Assembly (NCBI GenBank): GCA_030432235.1
Contig: JAUIHT010000001.1
Coordinates: forward strand, 744,001 to 808,000
Reading direction: 5' to 3'
DNA length: 64,000 nucleotides
DNA from: Verrucomicrobiia bacterium
GTDB taxonomy: Bacteria > Verrucomicrobiota > Verrucomicrobiia > Opitutales > Cerasicoccaceae
The position numbers were made by a program, and so were the translations under genes. Below the pieces are notes generated by a model. That model was not told where the DNA came from and ran no database searches. It was given only the letters and a program-made list of their open reading frames with translations. This document shows positions 27,996 to 37,067 of the stretch, piece by piece (within the stretch, counting starts at the first letter, position 1; the number at the start of each line of letters is the position of its first letter).

Positions 27996-28889
27996 ATGTG
28001 TAAGCTGGCTTTATTTATATGCGCTATGGGCATATTCGTAGCTTGCTCGGATACAAGCGAAGTCTCGGTTTCTGATTATGATATGAAGCTCAGCGAGGCG
28101 ATTCGTTCTCTGCAGATATTCAACTTCGATGAGGCATACCAATCTTTGAGCACGGTGATGCCATTTGTTCCGGATAATGATCCTGACTGGCCAATGCTAG
28201 CCTACTGTCTGGCGGTCTCTGCCTGGCACAAAAGTCCCCCGAGCCAAGAGGCGATGAAGGAGGCAGAGTCCTACTTTAAAGCAGTTATTGAGAAGGCTCC
28301 GGAGTCGGAACTTGCGGCCAGTTCGTTGCTGGAACTGGGACGGCTTTACGAAATTGCCGATTTTCGTGATGACATTGCTGATTTGTCTGCCGCTCGGAAT
28401 TGCTATCAGCGTGTTCGTCAAGACTTTACCCGGTCAGACATGTCGGCACGTGCTGCATTATTCCTGGCACAGACTTATGCGCAAGAGTTTGAGCGGCCAT
28501 CTGTGGAGAAGGCGATCGAGGTCTTGACCAACGAAATGGCCATGCAGCCGCATTCGCCATGGTTTGGTGTCATGGCACAGTTTGCCTCGCAAATATATGC
28601 ATTCTATTTAGACGACTCGGTGGCGGCGGTTAGCTACTATGGAAAAGCGTCGGAGGCCGGTTTTCCGCGACCGGCTGAGGCGGATATTTCACTTTGGCAG
28701 TTCGGCCTTCTCGCTGAAGCAGCGGGACAAGAGGAACTGGCCGCCGATGTTTATGGGCGTATTGTAGAGGATTACCCTCGTAGCATTTTTGGTAGTGTCG
28801 CCAGACAGCGTGTTATCCGGATCGCAGAGAGAAATCCAGACTCTGAAATCAGGATACCCGAACTTCCCAAGATAAGCCTTGGGCGCTGA
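27996..28889 (+). CDS. TPR-like lipoprotein of the sugar importer operon
   Basis: This 297-residue protein starts with a hydrophobic signal and a lipobox (FVACS, Cys at residue 17), so it should be a lipid-anchored envelope protein. The rest is helical with repeat-like units (ASSLLELGRLYEIA, AALFLAQTYAQEF, FGLLAEAAGQEELAADVYGRI) that fit tetratricopeptide or Sel1-type repeats. It is the first gene of an apparent operon, 29 bp before the solute-binding protein gene. A role as a scaffold for the importer is inference. The upstream region is very AT-rich. Confidence 0.75.
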   Translation: MCKLALFICAMGIFVACSDTSEVSVSDYDMKLSEAIRSLQIFNFDEAYQSLSTVMPFVPDNDPDWPMLAYCLAVSAWHKSPPSQEAMKEAESYFKAVIEKAPESELAASSLLELGRLYEIADFRDDIADLSAARNCYQRVRQDFTRSDMSARAALFLAQTYAQEFERPSVEKAIEVLTNEMAMQPHSPWFGVMAQFASQIYAFYLDDSVAAVSYYGKASEAGFPRPAEADISLWQFGLLAEAAGQEELAADVYGRIVEDYPRSIFGSVARQRVIRIAERNPDSEIRIPELPKISLGR

Positions 28890-28918
28890 TTCGTAGTCCT
28901 GGGAACTTTGATATCACT

Positions 28919-30748
28919 ATGCGTTTGCCGAGAATAAACACTAATTGGATAGCAGCAGGGATTCTCCTCGGAGCCTTTGTTATTAGTGCGGTACGCTATT
29001 ATCTTATCTCGGGAAGCACAAGTGATCTATCGGAAGATGGTGGCAGCGTGATTCGCGTAAGCCATTGGCAACTGGAGCCAGGCTTTCGGGAGGCGCTGCA
29101 GTGGGCGATCGATGAATATAATGATCTGCCACATGTTAAACAATCCGGCATCCAAGTTGTCCAGATGCCCATCACTGGAAAGGTGTACAATCAGTTTATG
29201 AATGTACACCTGATTAGTGGAACGGCCCCGGATATTGCCGTTCAGGGAGGCCGAATTGCGGAAGGCAATGCCCTGGCCAAGTTCTACGCGCCACTGGGTA
29301 CCTACACAAGTGAGCCTAATCCCTACAATAGCTCCGCGTATCAGGTCGATGATTTGGATCCAGCCCTGGCTGAATTTCTGGAGCAAGCTCCGTGGAGTGA
29401 GACTTTTTTCGATGGGCTACACGGAGGCTACAATATGCTTTTGGGGGATTATTATGGAATCCCTGTTTGCACCTTTGGGGGGGCGAGAATTTTCTATAAC
29501 CTGAGTATTCTTGCGGAAGTTAAAGCTTTTGCACGCGGCCAGGTAGAGCATGCACCACAGGCGAGTTGGCTGAAAGCGCTTTGGCGTGACGAATCCAATC
29601 CGGAAGGTTACTTGCCCGAGTGTGAGGGAATCGCCTGGCTGGCGCATGATGCTATTCCACAGACGCTTGGGGAGCTCATCTTCTATTCCTATGCCGTCCA
29701 GGCTTACGCCGAATCCTCTGGCCATAGCTACCTGGTTCCCATTGCGGCCAGCAATTATAGCCTGAATGACCTGGCTTCGGCTTACCAGATTCTGTTTTTC
29801 TCTCAATTTTGGGAAAAGGCCAGTATGGAAATGGGCTTGCCTCCATCCAACTTGGAATATCTGGCAGCCTATCAACGGGGTGATTGGGATTTCGATGATC
29901 CAGCGTTGAAAAGCTACTTTGAAATAGCAGCGCTGCTGTCCCAATTTTATCCATACGGATTTCTTGGCTTGGATCGCGAACAGGCCCAAAGGCGCTTCGT
30001 ACTCGGTCAGGCGGCTATGATTTACACTGGGGCATGGGATGCTCCGGGCATATTCAGTGGTGCCAAGTACCGGGATAATCCGGAAGACGTTTTTGAGATA
30101 AAAGTCGCACCGCCACCCACGCCTGCACCTGGAGAGCGCTGGGCGGAATATATTACTATGCGGCGGTCGGAAGCTAATTCCAAAGGTGCCGTTCCGTTCG
30201 CGATTAATAAAAGTACGCCTCATTTCGAGGAATGCCTGGATTTTTTGAAGTTCATCTCTTCCCATCGGATTAATGAGGGCATGAGTACACGTTCAGGCTG
30301 GCTTCCGGTTATTGTAGGAGCCCAGGCTCCGGATAACGTGGCTGCCTTTACCCCTATTGTAGAAGGAATGCCAGCGCGCCTGTCGATGAATTTGAGTAAT
30401 GCCGGAGTGCCTCCAATTATCCGAAATGCGTGGACGGCCAACTACAAGCTCTACATCTCGGGTGACATCAGTTACGAGGAACTGGCCAAACGAATTGATA
30501 CCGTACTTAACAACCCTCGCTATGGTATCGAACATGCCTGGACTACCATCCTCCAACAGGAGATAGACCAGTCCAGGGCGAATACCCGTACCATATCGGT
30601 TGAGCGTCTGAATGCTCTACTCGGCTCAGACGAGGCGGCTCAAAGGGAGCGCGCGATCACCTACTATAACCTGCTCAAGGATGAAGGCGTACAGATTCGG
30701 CATTGGTGGCAAAAGGACAATCCGGATGTCCCGCTATCGGAGTACTAG
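28919..30748 (+). CDS. ABC importer extracellular solute-binding protein (family 1-like)
   Basis: The protein has 609 residues. An N-terminal hydrophobic segment (about residues 11-31) without a lipobox suggests a membrane-anchored binding protein. RVSHWQLEPGFREALQWAIDEYN and SGTAPDIAVQGG match the first lobe of carbohydrate-binding proteins of the MalE/UgpB type, and RFVLGQAAMIYTGAWDAPG is the typical mid-protein stretch. At 609 residues it is longer than the usual 420-450. It is followed by two permease genes, fitting a sugar or oligosaccharide importer. The substrate is unknown. Confidence 0.85.
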   Translation: MRLPRINTNWIAAGILLGAFVISAVRYYLISGSTSDLSEDGGSVIRVSHWQLEPGFREALQWAIDEYNDLPHVKQSGIQVVQMPITGKVYNQFMNVHLISGTAPDIAVQGGRIAEGNALAKFYAPLGTYTSEPNPYNSSAYQVDDLDPALAEFLEQAPWSETFFDGLHGGYNMLLGDYYGIPVCTFGGARIFYNLSILAEVKAFARGQVEHAPQASWLKALWRDESNPEGYLPECEGIAWLAHDAIPQTLGELIFYSYAVQAYAESSGHSYLVPIAASNYSLNDLASAYQILFFSQFWEKASMEMGLPPSNLEYLAAYQRGDWDFDDPALKSYFEIAALLSQFYPYGFLGLDREQAQRRFVLGQAAMIYTGAWDAPGIFSGAKYRDNPEDVFEIKVAPPPTPAPGERWAEYITMRRSEANSKGAVPFAINKSTPHFEECLDFLKFISSHRINEGMSTRSGWLPVIVGAQAPDNVAAFTPIVEGMPARLSMNLSNAGVPPIIRNAWTANYKLYISGDISYEELAKRIDTVLNNPRYGIEHAWTTILQQEIDQSRANTRTISVERLNALLGSDEAAQRERAITYYNLLKDEGVQIRHWWQKDNPDVPLSEY

Positions 30749-30784
30749 CCGTATGCCAATCACAATACGTAACTAGGCTTAATC

Positions 30785-32293
30785 ATGAAATACAGGCAAC
30801 CCGCTTCGGACAGTTCCCCGGCTTCGACATCGCATCGTAGTGCTTGGCTGACGGCATTCTCCCAGCGAGGTAAACTCTATCTGGCACTGTATCTCCTAAT
30901 CCTGCCGACAGTGCTATCTTTGCTGATCTTTAGCTACTATCCCAAAGTAGATATATTCTTGATGTCCGTCTATCGCTGGCAGCCTCCCACGATTAAGGAA
31001 TTCATTGGTTTAAGAAATTTCAAGGAAGCCTTTTCCGATCCGATCTTCTGGCAGTCTTTTGAGCTCGTCGGCATTCTACTGGTCGCTAATTTGCTCAAGC
31101 TTTGGCCCGGGATCCTTGCTGCTATCGCATTAAACCGGGTAAAGAGCGATCGGTTACGTTACTGCATTCAAGTATGCTTTGTAGTGCCGATGATCATACC
31201 GGGAATGGTTTTCCTGTTGATGTGGAAAAATTTTTATGATCCTGATTTTGGCCTTATCAACCGCTTCCTTAATGCGTCTGGAGGCATGGAAGTTTTAAAC
31301 TGGCTGGACACTACAATGCCTCGCGTTTCCGCGCTCTTGGCACCCGTACAGGATGGCGTTGTTGGGCCGGTTTTCGGTGGTGTTGGAGGGTTGATTGTAC
31401 TGGGTGCGCTCATCATCGCAGTAGGCAAAATCAAGTCACATGACAGGAGCCGCTGGGGAGACTACACTGTATTGATGCTTGGGGCCTTGATCATCCCCGT
31501 AGCGAGTGTGTTCGGCCTGCAATCGAGTCCGACCGAAGGCAAGGCGCTGGCTGTATTGCTTATCGTGATCGCGTGGATGTTTGCCTGCGCCAAGAGATTA
31601 GGAAGGGCATGGATTGCATGGCCTTTTCTGCTACTGATCGGCACTTGCGTCTTCTGGCACGAGATATGGCGGCTGCCGCTGGCCTTTATCATAGCTGTAT
31701 CCTGGCGGGAGTTGATTCGTGCACGCTTGGATGACTACGATAGCGCTCCCTATTTTCGTGCAAGCTCTTTGCTCCTTATTGGCTTGGGGATCTTCTTTAT
31801 ACTTTTTGGCAATATCTGGACAGCGCCAACTCAGCAATTTTCAAACGGAACCCCCGCATGGCTGGGAAATAAAGACTTGGTGATACCTGCCATACTATTT
31901 TGGGGCTTTCCCTGGGTTGGTACCGTAGGCGTGCTCATCTACCTGTCCGGCCTGCAGAATATTCCGCAGGACGTCTACGAAGCGGCCAAGCTCGATGGTG
32001 TTACGCCGCTCGGAATGATATTCCGGATCGAGCTGCCGCTAATCATGACGCAAATCCGGATTAATCTCATTTTTATGACAATCAGCACCCTTTCGACCTA
32101 TGAGATGTTTTTGATCTTACTCGGGCCGGAAGGTGGTCCTGGGGGCAGGGGTATGGTTCCGGGGCTGTACTTGTTTAGTTCTGCCTTCAGTGAGGGACGT
32201 TTTGGTTATGCCTGTGCCTTGGGTATCGTGCTCTTCTTCATCATCCTTCTTCTAACCATTGTCTACCAAAAGTATGTCAAGGTGGACAAATAA
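30785..32293 (+). CDS. ABC sugar importer permease, MalF type, with an inserted membrane segment
   Basis: This inner-membrane permease has 502 residues, against about 300 for most MalF/UgpA-type proteins. The N-terminal part (TM near 31-52, then about 88-118 and 125-150) and the C-terminal part (TM near 368-390 and 425-500) match the family. The EAA loop is EAAKLDGVTPLGMIFRIELP at about 399-418. Between FGLINRFLN (about residue 163) and PAWLGNKDLVIPAIL (about 357) lies an extra stretch of roughly 190 residues with four or five hydrophobic helices. It pairs with the MalG-type permease 15 bp downstream. No ATP-binding subunit gene is in the operon. Confidence 0.85.
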   Translation: MKYRQPASDSSPASTSHRSAWLTAFSQRGKLYLALYLLILPTVLSLLIFSYYPKVDIFLMSVYRWQPPTIKEFIGLRNFKEAFSDPIFWQSFELVGILLVANLLKLWPGILAAIALNRVKSDRLRYCIQVCFVVPMIIPGMVFLLMWKNFYDPDFGLINRFLNASGGMEVLNWLDTTMPRVSALLAPVQDGVVGPVFGGVGGLIVLGALIIAVGKIKSHDRSRWGDYTVLMLGALIIPVASVFGLQSSPTEGKALAVLLIVIAWMFACAKRLGRAWIAWPFLLLIGTCVFWHEIWRLPLAFIIAVSWRELIRARLDDYDSAPYFRASSLLLIGLGIFFILFGNIWTAPTQQFSNGTPAWLGNKDLVIPAILFWGFPWVGTVGVLIYLSGLQNIPQDVYEAAKLDGVTPLGMIFRIELPLIMTQIRINLIFMTISTLSTYEMFLILLGPEGGPGGRGMVPGLYLFSSAFSEGRFGYACALGIVLFFIILLLTIVYQKYVKVDK

Positions 32294-32308
32294 TACCCTT
32301 CTTTCGAT

Positions 32309-33148
32309 ATGCCCACGATTATTAATAACCGAGTAGGCGAGAGTATAAAACTAGGCTACTTGGCCTTTGTTCTTATGTTTGCCTTTTTCCCTCTCTATAT
32401 TGTCATTGTTGTTAGCTTTAAAAGTAACGAACAATTCCTTTCAAACCCTTGGTTTTTTGATCCGGTTTCGGAATGGCGATGGGAAAATTGGGCGATTGGC
32501 TGGCACAGTGTAAGCGGGTATATCTTCAACTCAATCTTCGTTTCTTTCCTGGGAACACTATCGACGCTGATCATCGTATTGATGTCCGCATACGCCATTG
32601 CGCGCTATCGTTTTCCGGGAAAAAGCGTTCTTTACTATCTTATTATGGCTACGATGTTTCTACCTGGAACGGTTGCCGCACTTGTCACGCTGTTTAATCT
32701 CCTCAGGCAGATGGGACTTATCAATAATTTGTGGGCGTTGGTGTTAATGGCATCCGTGTCCGGGCAAGTGACGGGCGTCTTCATCCTGCGCAACTTCATT
32801 GAAGACATCCCCAAGGAGCTTTTTGAATCTGCACAGATCGATGGTGCGGGCCATTTACAGCAGATACGTCATATCGTATTACCGATGTCGGCTTCCATTA
32901 TTTCCGTTACGTGTATTATGGATTTTCTGGCCTCATGGAATAATGTAATCCTGCCGCTACTACTCATTCGTGATGACCAATTAATGACCATTCCGGTGGG
33001 CCTTTTTCACTTGGACGGAGAGTATGTCAAGCAATACGGGCAGCTCATGGCCGGCTATGCCATAAGCTCGATACCGCTATTAGTGATCTTTGTTTTTTCC
33101 ATGAAGTTCTTTGTCAAGGGACTGTCGGCCGGTGCCATCAAAGGTTAG
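32309..33148 (+). CDS. ABC sugar importer permease, MalG type
   Basis: This 279-residue inner-membrane protein is of normal family length with about six membrane helices. The EAA motif is KELFESAQIDGAGHLQQIRH, which docks the ATPase. YIFNSIFVSFLGTLSTLIIVL and LFHLDGEYVKQYGQLMAGY are typical MalG/LacG-type stretches. It is the last gene of the importer operon; an ATPase of the MsiK/UgpC type encoded elsewhere probably powers it. Confidence 0.92.
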   Translation: MPTIINNRVGESIKLGYLAFVLMFAFFPLYIVIVVSFKSNEQFLSNPWFFDPVSEWRWENWAIGWHSVSGYIFNSIFVSFLGTLSTLIIVLMSAYAIARYRFPGKSVLYYLIMATMFLPGTVAALVTLFNLLRQMGLINNLWALVLMASVSGQVTGVFILRNFIEDIPKELFESAQIDGAGHLQQIRHIVLPMSASIISVTCIMDFLASWNNVILPLLLIRDDQLMTIPVGLFHLDGEYVKQYGQLMAGYAISSIPLLVIFVFSMKFFVKGLSAGAIKG

Positions 33149-33249
33149 GTTTGGCCGCGAGTTTCCTTGCTCTGGGCGTGAGCGTCGGTACGCCAACCAT
33201 CTAGTGTGCCGGACAGCCGCCAGACCTCGTTTCCGCTGGGGTTGATGAA

Positions 33250-33271
33250 TTTGCCAATTTATTTTGGCAAA
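33250..33271 (-). terminator. Hairpin downstream of tRNA-Ser
   Basis: TTTGCCAA pairs perfectly with TTGGCAAA around a 6-nt loop, about 25 bp beyond the tRNA 3' end and 100 bp after the importer operon. It may end transcription of either, but the U tract is weak on both strands. Confidence 0.4.
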
Positions 33272-33295
33272 TATCGGCGAAATATCGATAAATAG

Positions 33296-33384
33296 TGGCG
33301 GAGAGGGCGGGATTCGAACCCGCGGAACCCAGAAGGTTCGCATCTTTAGCAAAGATGTGCTTTCGGCCACTCAGCCACCTCTCC
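33296..33384 (-). tRNA. tRNA-Ser(GCU)
   Basis: Read on the minus strand this gives an acceptor stem GGAGAGG/CCTCTCC, a D arm (GGCTGAGTGGCC), an anticodon stem CATCT/AGATG around loop TTGCTAA (anticodon GCU), a long variable arm as expected for serine, a T arm with GGTTCGAATCC, discriminator G and an encoded CCA. It decodes AGC/AGU. It lies at the junction between the moderate-GC glycan region and the GC-rich region, with its 3' end facing the glycan region. Confidence 0.95.
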
Positions 33385-33427
33385 AAAGGAACGAGCAGAC
33401 AACGGTAGCGGTATGGGACTGTCAACG

Positions 33428-34516
33428 TTATAAACGCGTTACGTTGCGTGGGCTTGCCATAATGTGGACGGCTTCCTGATAGGCTTCCTCGGCATCGAAG
33501 CGGCGCACGATTCGGCGGGCCAGCCGATGCGGGGGTTCGTAGGGAAGGGGGAAAGCAGGCTTGGTATAAATGCGCACGGCTTTGCCCAGTGGGTTCCAGC
33601 GCTGCGGGCTCATCAGGGCCGTCGAATTAATAAAAAAGGTGAGGGTGGGGCAGCCGACGGCGGCGGCCAGGTGCGCCGGACCGCTGTCACGCGATACCAT
33701 TAGCGAGGCAGCGCAGGAGAGACCCGCCAGCTCCTCAACCGAGGTTTTGCCGGCCAGATTGAGCACGGAGGAGGCGATAGGGCCCAGCCTATCGAGAAAG
33801 GGGGTGATGCCGGGGTCGTCTTCGCTGACGCCTACGATGACGAGCTTCATGCCTTTGCGTTCATGCAGCCGGCGGGCGATTTCGGCGAAGAAGGGGGCGG
33901 GGACGCGCGGCTTGTTGCCGAAGGAGGCCAGGTGAAACAGAGCGGCAGGCCTTTCCTGCAATTGCTGGCGGGCTTGCTCTACGACAGAGGCGTTCACTGT
34001 CACCCGTGGCTCCAGGAGCCGCGGAGCGGTGATTTGGTAGGGCTCAAGCAGGTCAAAGTTGAACAGCGCTTCGTGTTGGCAGCCGGTTTTCTTCCAGCGA
34101 TAGGGCAGCCAGGCGGTCAGGCGTTCGCCTCGCTTACGAGAATAGCCAATACGTACCGGGATGTTTGCTTTGTCTGCGGCGGTCTCGATTTCCATGGATG
34201 GATTCAAGTGCACGATGGCGTCCGCCTCCAGGGCGCGAAGCTCGCCCGCAAGGGTTTCCGGATTTGCATCCTCCGCGACGGTCAGGCAGGCGTCGATGTC
34301 GGGGTTGCCTCGCAGCATGAAGGCAAAAGGCTCCCGCACGGCGAAGATAATGCGTGTATCCGGAAGCTGTCGTCGGATTTCGGCGAGGCAGGCGGTGGTG
34401 ATGACGACGTCGCCGAGGCGGTCCAGTCGGGTCAGCACCAGGCAGCGCGGATGGGGCAGCTTAGAGGCGTTTGGCGGCAAATGCCATCGCTTCGCCAATT
34501 TTGGCCAGATCGTCAT
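33428..34516 (-). CDS. GT9-family glycosyltransferase (heptosyltransferase-like)
   Basis: This 362-residue GT9 enzyme resembles the ADP-heptose:LPS heptosyltransferases WaaC/WaaF. The N-terminal fold is RCLVLTRLDRLGDVVITTACL, and the donor-side motif is VSRDSGPAHLAAAVGCPTLTFF. It should transfer a heptose or similar sugar during lipopolysaccharide core or other envelope glycan synthesis; sugar and acceptor are unknown. Its start overlaps the end of the alpha-oxoamine synthase gene by about 56 bp in another frame, and no later ATG precedes the conserved start, so the overlap is probably real. It is the last gene of the cluster before tRNA-Ser. Confidence 0.87.
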   Translation of the reverse strand: MTIWPKLAKRWHLPPNASKLPHPRCLVLTRLDRLGDVVITTACLAEIRRQLPDTRIIFAVREPFAFMLRGNPDIDACLTVAEDANPETLAGELRALEADAIVHLNPSMEIETAADKANIPVRIGYSRKRGERLTAWLPYRWKKTGCQHEALFNFDLLEPYQITAPRLLEPRVTVNASVVEQARQQLQERPAALFHLASFGNKPRVPAPFFAEIARRLHERKGMKLVIVGVSEDDPGITPFLDRLGPIASSVLNLAGKTSVEELAGLSCAASLMVSRDSGPAHLAAAVGCPTLTFFINSTALMSPQRWNPLGKAVRIYTKPAFPLPYEPPHRLARRIVRRFDAEEAYQEAVHIMASPRNVTRL

Positions 34517-35654
34517 CAGTATGCCGCGCGGAGATGGAGGTGCGAATCAGGTCCTTGCCGGGGGGGACGGCCGGTGCGATGGACATGACGGTAAAGATGC
34601 CGTGCTCGCGCAGCAGTTTCCAGAAGCGGTAGGCGCGTTCCTTGGAGCCCATGACTATCGGAATGGCCGGCGTTTCGCTGCCCCAGGTATCCAGCCCCAG
34701 CTCGTCGAGCATCGCCTTGTAGCGGCGGGTATTGTCCCACAGGCGCGAGAGGTGCTCGGGCTCTTCCTGCAGGACATCGAGCGCGGCACTGGCGCAGTAG
34801 GCCTGTACGGGGCTGAGCGCGGCGCTAAAAATGGTTTGCTTGGAGTGGGTGCGCAGGTACTCGATGACGTCCCGCGAGCCGGCCACGAACCCGCCGGTGC
34901 TGCTGAGCGATTTGGAGAAGCTGCCGCAGATGACGTCGACTTGCGAGGTCACCCCGCAGTGGTCGGCGGTGCCGCGGCCCTCATAGCCGAGGACGCCAAA
35001 GCCGTGGGCGTCGTCCATGACGTAAAAGCAGTCCTGGTCCTGGCTGGCGTTGAGCAACTCGGGGATGGGCGCGATGTGGCCCTCCATGGAGTAGACGCCT
35101 TCGAAGACGACCATCTTGGGCGTGCCCGTTTTTTCGAATGAAAGCACCTCGGCCAAGTCGGCGGGATTGTTGTGGGCAAAGCGTTCGACCTTGGCCTGGG
35201 TCAGCCCGATGCCGGCCCAGAGAGAGGAGTGTACGTTGCGGTCGACCAGGATCAGGTCGCCCTTTTGGGTAAAGGCTTGCACGGCCGACATGCAGGACAG
35301 GTAACCGGCGGAGCTGACCTGGCAGTCCTCCTTGCCGAGAAAGGCAGCCATCTTTTCCTCCAGGGCGCGGTGGTAGGCCCGGCTGCCGTTGGCCAGGCGC
35401 GCGCCGGTGGTGCTGGAGCCCCATTCGTCCAGGGCTCGTTTGCCGGCTTCGATAATGCGTGGATGATGACTCAGGCCCAGATAATCATTGCTCGAAAGCA
35501 TGATCATTTCGCGGCCGTCTTCCCAGACCCGTGACCCATCCTGACGTTCGAACGTATGATAGTAGACGTCGTATTTTTTGCGCAGGCGGGTAAATTCGTC
35601 TGATTGGCAACGCTTGGTCAGCGAATTGGATTTCTTGGTAAATACGGAAAGCAT
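34461..35654 (-). CDS. Alpha-oxoamine synthase (serine palmitoyltransferase / KBL / AONS family)
   Basis: This 397-residue PLP enzyme of class II fold condenses an amino acid with an acyl-CoA. SSNDYLGLSHHP and STTGARLANGS mark the N-terminal region, His142 (RNVHSS) should stack on PLP, DDAHGFGVLG binds the cofactor, and Lys248 in GSFSKSLSSTGG is the Schiff-base lysine. The ATG at 35654 is chosen because the alignable protein starts there; the same frame stays open far upstream but only antisense-like through the neighbouring GT4 gene. Subfamily is uncertain. The company of glycosyltransferases, not biotin or threonine genes, favours a lipid-related role such as serine palmitoyltransferase, which is inference. 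Confidence 0.85.
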   Translation of the reverse strand: MLSVFTKKSNSLTKRCQSDEFTRLRKKYDVYYHTFERQDGSRVWEDGREMIMLSSNDYLGLSHHPRIIEAGKRALDEWGSSTTGARLANGSRAYHRALEEKMAAFLGKEDCQVSSAGYLSCMSAVQAFTQKGDLILVDRNVHSSLWAGIGLTQAKVERFAHNNPADLAEVLSFEKTGTPKMVVFEGVYSMEGHIAPIPELLNASQDQDCFYVMDDAHGFGVLGYEGRGTADHCGVTSQVDVICGSFSKSLSSTGGFVAGSRDVIEYLRTHSKQTIFSAALSPVQAYCASAALDVLQEEPEHLSRLWDNTRRYKAMLDELGLDTWGSETPAIPIVMGSKERAYRFWKLLREHGIFTVMSIAPAVPPGKDLIRTSISARHTDDDLAKIGEAMAFAAKRL

Positions 35655-35718
35655 ATTCGGATTGGGCGGGTAGCAAGATTCCCGCCTGAAATGTTCAATA
35701 TCGCTAATATTGCGATAT

Positions 35719-36948
35719 TTATATGCTTTTGGCAAGGCTGGCTTCGGCATCTTCGGCCACGGATGCGACGGTCTCCGAGTGCCATTGCCGTACGCATGCC
35801 AGGAGGTCCCCGGCGTAGTCATGCCAGGTGCGCAATTTTCTCGACCGGGCTTCACTGGCCAGCGATTCGAGCAGCTTGCGGTTATCCAGCAGCTTGGCGA
35901 TACCGGCCGCCAGGGAGGAGGGAGAGGTGGTGTCGACGAGAACACAACCGCCGCCTGAGGCCTGCTCCACGATGGCGCTGGAATTGGCGGTGACGCAGGG
36001 GCGGCCAAACCGGATGCTCTCAGCGACTGGCAGGCCGAAGCCTTCCGCGATTGAAGGGTAAACGGTGAAGTGGCAGCGTGCGTACTCTTCGCGCAGCCGT
36101 TTTTCACTGACCGCCCCGAGCCATTTTACGGGCCGACCTTCTTTTTCCATGGCGATGACGCGGCGCATGGCGGCGGATCCGGTTTCCAGATTGACCATGC
36201 CGACGAGAGTCAGCTCGAAATCGATGCCGCGGCGCCAGAGCAGGTCCGCGGCGTCCAGCAGGGTGGTGTGATTCTTACGCGCCTCAAGGGTGCCCACGCA
36301 GAGGATGCGGGCTTTGCGTCCCTGCGGCAGGGGCGAGGGAGAAGCCTCGGCGATATCTGTCCCCAGGGGTACGGATTCGACCCTTGGGCGGTCATGCCGG
36401 CCCTGCTGGTCCCAATAGTCCGTCAGGCTGTCCCGGGTGCTGGCGGAATTGGCGGCAATGCCGTCGAACATGAGCAGGTGCTCCAGATAGCCGGGGAAGC
36501 GGGTCCGGGCGCCTTCCGTGCTGAGCGACGGGTGGGTAATAGCGAGCAGGTCGTGGCAGATGGCGACCATGGGGCCGTCAAGGAGAGGGCGTAGCTGGGC
36601 ATAGGCTTCGCCGACGGATTCGGAAAAAATCTCCGGTGCGATCAGTCCGGCGTAGCGTTGCCCTTCGAGGCGGCCGGTATGGCCACGGAGGAGGTTCAGG
36701 TAGCCCCGGCTGCGCTGACCGAGCGTCCAGCGCTGGCCGCGCGAGGAGTCCGGCTTATCCTCTGTCGGGGGACGCAGGTAGACGGCCTCATCGTTGTTGA
36801 GCGGGCGCCAGCATTTGGCGAAGCGATCATAGCAGACGGGCAGTAGGGGAACCATCCGGCTGAGCTCGGCATACAGGCAGCGGCTGACCCGCTGGATTCC
36901 GGTATGGGCGCGGCAGTGGCTGGTATGGGTTAGGTCGATTAAATACAT
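35719..36948 (-). CDS. GT4-family glycosyltransferase
   Basis: The protein has 409 residues. It starts MYLIDLTHTSHCRAHTGIQRVSR, a start found in GT4 enzymes of capsule and O-antigen clusters. The C-terminal nucleotide-sugar domain is clear: ILCVGTLEARKNHTTLLDAA, VKWLGAVSEKRLREEYARC, and FTVYPSIAEGFGLPVAESIRFGRP with the EGFGLP donor-binding motif. No membrane segment is seen. It lies 64 bp upstream of the alpha-oxoamine synthase gene in the same direction, so it is part of the envelope-glycan cluster. Confidence 0.9.
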   Translation of the reverse strand: MYLIDLTHTSHCRAHTGIQRVSRCLYAELSRMVPLLPVCYDRFAKCWRPLNNDEAVYLRPPTEDKPDSSRGQRWTLGQRSRGYLNLLRGHTGRLEGQRYAGLIAPEIFSESVGEAYAQLRPLLDGPMVAICHDLLAITHPSLSTEGARTRFPGYLEHLLMFDGIAANSASTRDSLTDYWDQQGRHDRPRVESVPLGTDIAEASPSPLPQGRKARILCVGTLEARKNHTTLLDAADLLWRRGIDFELTLVGMVNLETGSAAMRRVIAMEKEGRPVKWLGAVSEKRLREEYARCHFTVYPSIAEGFGLPVAESIRFGRPCVTANSSAIVEQASGGGCVLVDTTSPSSLAAGIAKLLDNRKLLESLASEARSRKLRTWHDYAGDLLACVRQWHSETVASVAEDAEASLAKSI

Positions 36949-37067
36949 GGCCTCGGGTAGCGCGGGGCTGTGGGCTATTGGTAGAACGACAAAGTCAGGC
37001 AGGCAATCCGGGATTTGGCAATCGCTTCTCGGTTACATTTTCGGAACATTCTATAAGTCATTAATAG

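Noticed and set aside
35655-36107. N-terminal extension of the alpha-oxoamine synthase frame
   Set aside because: The extra 150 codons run through the GT4 gene in another frame and read as Pro/Ser-rich noise. The protein family starts at the ATG at 35654.
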